From Streptomyces olivochromogenes (GTDB taxonomy: Bacteria; Actinomycetota; Actinomycetes; Streptomycetales; Streptomycetaceae), in NCBI RefSeq assembly GCF_021538895.1, contig NZ_JADDRL010000024.1, positions 1 through 64,000 on the forward strand: a stretch of 64,000 nucleotides of DNA. Direction: 5' to 3'. Below are positions 62,314 to 64,000 of the stretch, piece by piece. Position numbers and translations under genes: made by a program. The notes under the pieces were generated by a model. The model worked only from the letters and a program-made list of their open reading frames with translations. It searched no databases and was not told the DNA's origin. Each line of letters begins with the position of its first letter. The stretch's first letter is position 1.

Positions 62314-64000
62314 GTGACGAGTACGGATGTTCCGAAGGACGCGGAGGACTCGGGACCCAGCGGCTACGCGGCGGCCCGGCTGCGCCTCCTCACCGAGGGG
62401 GCGCAGTCCGGGCCGCCGCGCCGTGCGGCCCTCGCCGAGCTGACGGACGACTGGCTGACGCGGCTGTTCACCGCGGCCGCCGAGGGGCTCAAGGGCGTCT
62501 CGCTGGTGGCCGTCGGCGGCTACGGACGCGGCGAGCTGTCCCCGCGCAGCGACCTCGACCTCCTCCTGCTGCACGACGGCGGCGACAGCAAGGCGGTCGC
62601 CGCCCTCGCCGACCGCCTCTGGTACCCCGTCTGGGACCTCGGCCTGGCCCTCGACCACTCCGTGCGGACGCCGTCGGAGGCCCGCCGGACGGCCGCCGAG
62701 GACCTCAAGGTCCAGCTCGGCCTGCTCGACGCCCGGCACCTCGCCGGCGACCTCGGCCTCACGGCCGGACTGCGCACGGCGGTGCTCGCCGACTGGCGCA
62801 ACCAGGCGCCCAAGCGCCTGCCCGAACTCCAGGAGCTGTGCGCCGAGCGCGCCGAGCGCCAGGGCGAGCTGCAGTACCTGCTGGAACCGGACCTCAAGGA
62901 GGCCCGGGGCGGCCTGCGCGACGCCACCGCCCTGCGCGCCGTCGCCGCCTCCTGGCTGGCCGACGCCCCGCGCGAGGGCCTCGCCGACGCCCGGCGGAGC
63001 CTGCTCGACGTACGCGACGCGCTGCATCTGACCACCGGGCGCGCCACCGACCGGCTGGCCCTGCAGGAACAGGACCAGGTCGCCGCCGAGCTCGGCCTCC
63101 TCGACGCCGACACCCTGCTGCGGCAGGTGTACGAGGCGGCGCGGGTCATCTCGTACGCCAGTGACGTCACCTGGCGTGAGGTGGGGCGCGTGCTGCGCTC
63201 GCGTGCCGTGCGGCCCCGGCTGCGCGCCATGCTCGGGGGCTCCAAGCCGGTCACCGAGCGCTCGCCACTGGCCGAGGGCGTGGTGGAGCAGGACGGCGAG
63301 GCGGTCCTCGCCCGCGCCGCACGCCCCGAACGCGACCCCGTGCTCCCGCTGCGCGCCGCGGCCGCCGCCGCACAGGCCGGCCTCCCGCTCTCCCTGCACG
63401 CCGTGCGGCGCATGGCGGCCACCGCCCGCCCCCTGCCCACGCCCTGGCCCGCCGAGGCCCGCGAGCAGCTCGTCACCCTGCTCGGCTCCGGCCGTCCCAC
63501 CGTCGAGGTCTGGGAGGCACTGGAGGCGGAAGGACTGATCACACGCCTGCTGCCGGACTGGGAGCGGGTCCGCTGCCGCCCCCAGCGCAACGCCGTCCAC
63601 ATCTGGACCGTCGACCGGCACCTCATCGAAACGGCCGTCCGCGCCTCCGAGCTCACCCGTCGCGTCAGCCGCCCCGACCTCCTCCTCGTCTCGGCGCTGC
63701 TGCACGACATCGGCAAGGGCTGGCCCGGTGACCACTCCGTGGCCGGCGAGATCATCGCCAAGGACGTGGCGGCGCGGATCGGCTTCGACCGCGCGGACGT
63801 GGGCGTCCTGGCGACGCTCGTACGCCACCACCTCCTCCTCATCGAGACGGCCACCCGGCGCGACCTGGACGATCCGGCCACCGTCCGCTCGGTCGCCCAG
63901 GCGGTCGGCACACAGGGCACCCTGGAACTGCTGCACGCGCTCACGGAGGCGGACGCGATGGCCACGGGGCCCGCCGCCTGGTCGTCCTGGCGCGGCTCCC
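62314..64000 (+). CDS. glnD: PII adenylyltransferase GlnD, N-terminal part (truncated by window edge)
   Basis: 562 codons are present from GTG 62314 (MTSTDVPKDAEDSGPSGYAA); the gene continues past 64000. The nucleotidyltransferase motif is VGGYGRGELSPRSDLDLLLL (~71-90) with the catalytic Asp pair; the GlnD helical domain follows (KEARGGLRDATALRAVAASW, ~195); and the HD hydrolase motif is LLLVSALLHDIGKGWPGDH (~455). It modifies and demodifies GlnK in response to nitrogen. In S. coelicolor it acts as an adenylyltransferase. It begins 76 bases after glnK. Confidence 0.94.
   Translation, partial: MTSTDVPKDAEDSGPSGYAAARLRLLTEGAQSGPPRRAALAELTDDWLTRLFTAAAEGLKGVSLVAVGGYGRGELSPRSDLDLLLLHDGGDSKAVAALADRLWYPVWDLGLALDHSVRTPSEARRTAAEDLKVQLGLLDARHLAGDLGLTAGLRTAVLADWRNQAPKRLPELQELCAERAERQGELQYLLEPDLKEARGGLRDATALRAVAASWLADAPREGLADARRSLLDVRDALHLTTGRATDRLALQEQDQVAAELGLLDADTLLRQVYEAARVISYASDVTWREVGRVLRSRAVRPRLRAMLGGSKPVTERSPLAEGVVEQDGEAVLARAARPERDPVLPLRAAAAAAQAGLPLSLHAVRRMAATARPLPTPWPAEAREQLVTLLGSGRPTVEVWEALEAEGLITRLLPDWERVRCRPQRNAVHIWTVDRHLIETAVRASELTRRVSRPDLLLVSALLHDIGKGWPGDHSVAGEIIAKDVAARIGFDRADVGVLATLVRHHLLLIETATRRDLDDPATVRSVAQAVGTQGTLELLHALTEADAMATGPAAWSSWRGS

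Overview
This window is core chromosome from a high-GC actinomycete, almost certainly Streptomyces. The evidence is the strong G/C bias at third codon positions, many GTG starts, two tandem conservons, ndgR beside leuCD, HupS with a lysine-rich tail, NsdA, and an amtB-glnK-glnD operon preceded by a GlnR box. From memory, gene order follows Streptomyces coelicolor SCO5535 to SCO5585 closely. Gene symbols rest on that remembered synteny plus motifs read from the sequence; no database search was possible.

Layout. 1-490: 3' end of an acyl-CoA carboxylase beta subunit and its epsilon subunit. 627-11104 (minus strand): two consecutive four-gene conservons (cvnD2-C2-B2-A2 and cvnD1-C1-B1-A1 as read left to right), each encoding a membrane histidine-kinase-like protein, a roadblock protein, a DUF742 protein and a Ras-like GTPase. 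11676-15951: a small repeat-containing protein, a fumarylacetoacetate-hydrolase-family enzyme, gltX, a HAD phosphatase, and a cluster of two tRNA-Gln and three tRNA-Glu genes. 16016-20317: a MerR regulator divergent from a DUF4188 protein, then ndgR divergent from leuCD. 20581-28921: hupS, cofC, a plsC-type acyltransferase, gpsA, ddlA, thiL, thiD, rpmB and small genes. 29181-39082: a DAK/FakA-like protein, a minus-strand HSP90-TPR gene pair, and recG interrupted by an intein. 39168-44241: rsmD, coaD, a coiled-coil protein, the yceD-rpmF-rnc-mutM block. 44214-47969: a redox HxlR/flavodoxin pair, a frameshifted gene, a CAP-domain protein, acyP and small ORFs. 48192-57471: smc, glcP, a luciferase-like oxidoreductase, an NCS1 permease and ftsY. 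57636-64000: a prim-pol-like gene, nsdA, and amtB-glnK-glnD (glnD runs off the right edge).

Functional themes. Much of the window is housekeeping: translation (gltX, tRNAs, rpmB, rpmF), RNA processing and rRNA methylation (rnc, rsmD), DNA repair and chromosome organisation (recG, mutM, smc, hupS), protein targeting (ftsY), cofactors (coaD, cofC, thiL, thiD), cell wall and lipid precursors (ddlA, gpsA, plsC) and nitrogen sensing (amtB, glnK, glnD). Layered on this are Streptomyces signalling and developmental genes (conservons, ndgR, nsdA).

Most unusual points: (1) a 338-residue intein with two LAGLIDADG-type motifs splits the RecG P-loop between Lys and Thr and carries the residues of a class 3 intein; (2) an HSP90-family ATPase is translationally coupled to a 979-residue TPR-rich protein between the DAK gene and recG, a position where I recall no such genes in S. 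coelicolor; (3) short palindromic repeats of the type scattered through Streptomyces genomes lie in frame inside gltX and the coiled-coil gene; (4) a 164-nt tract is identical between the two cvnD paralogues, suggesting gene conversion.
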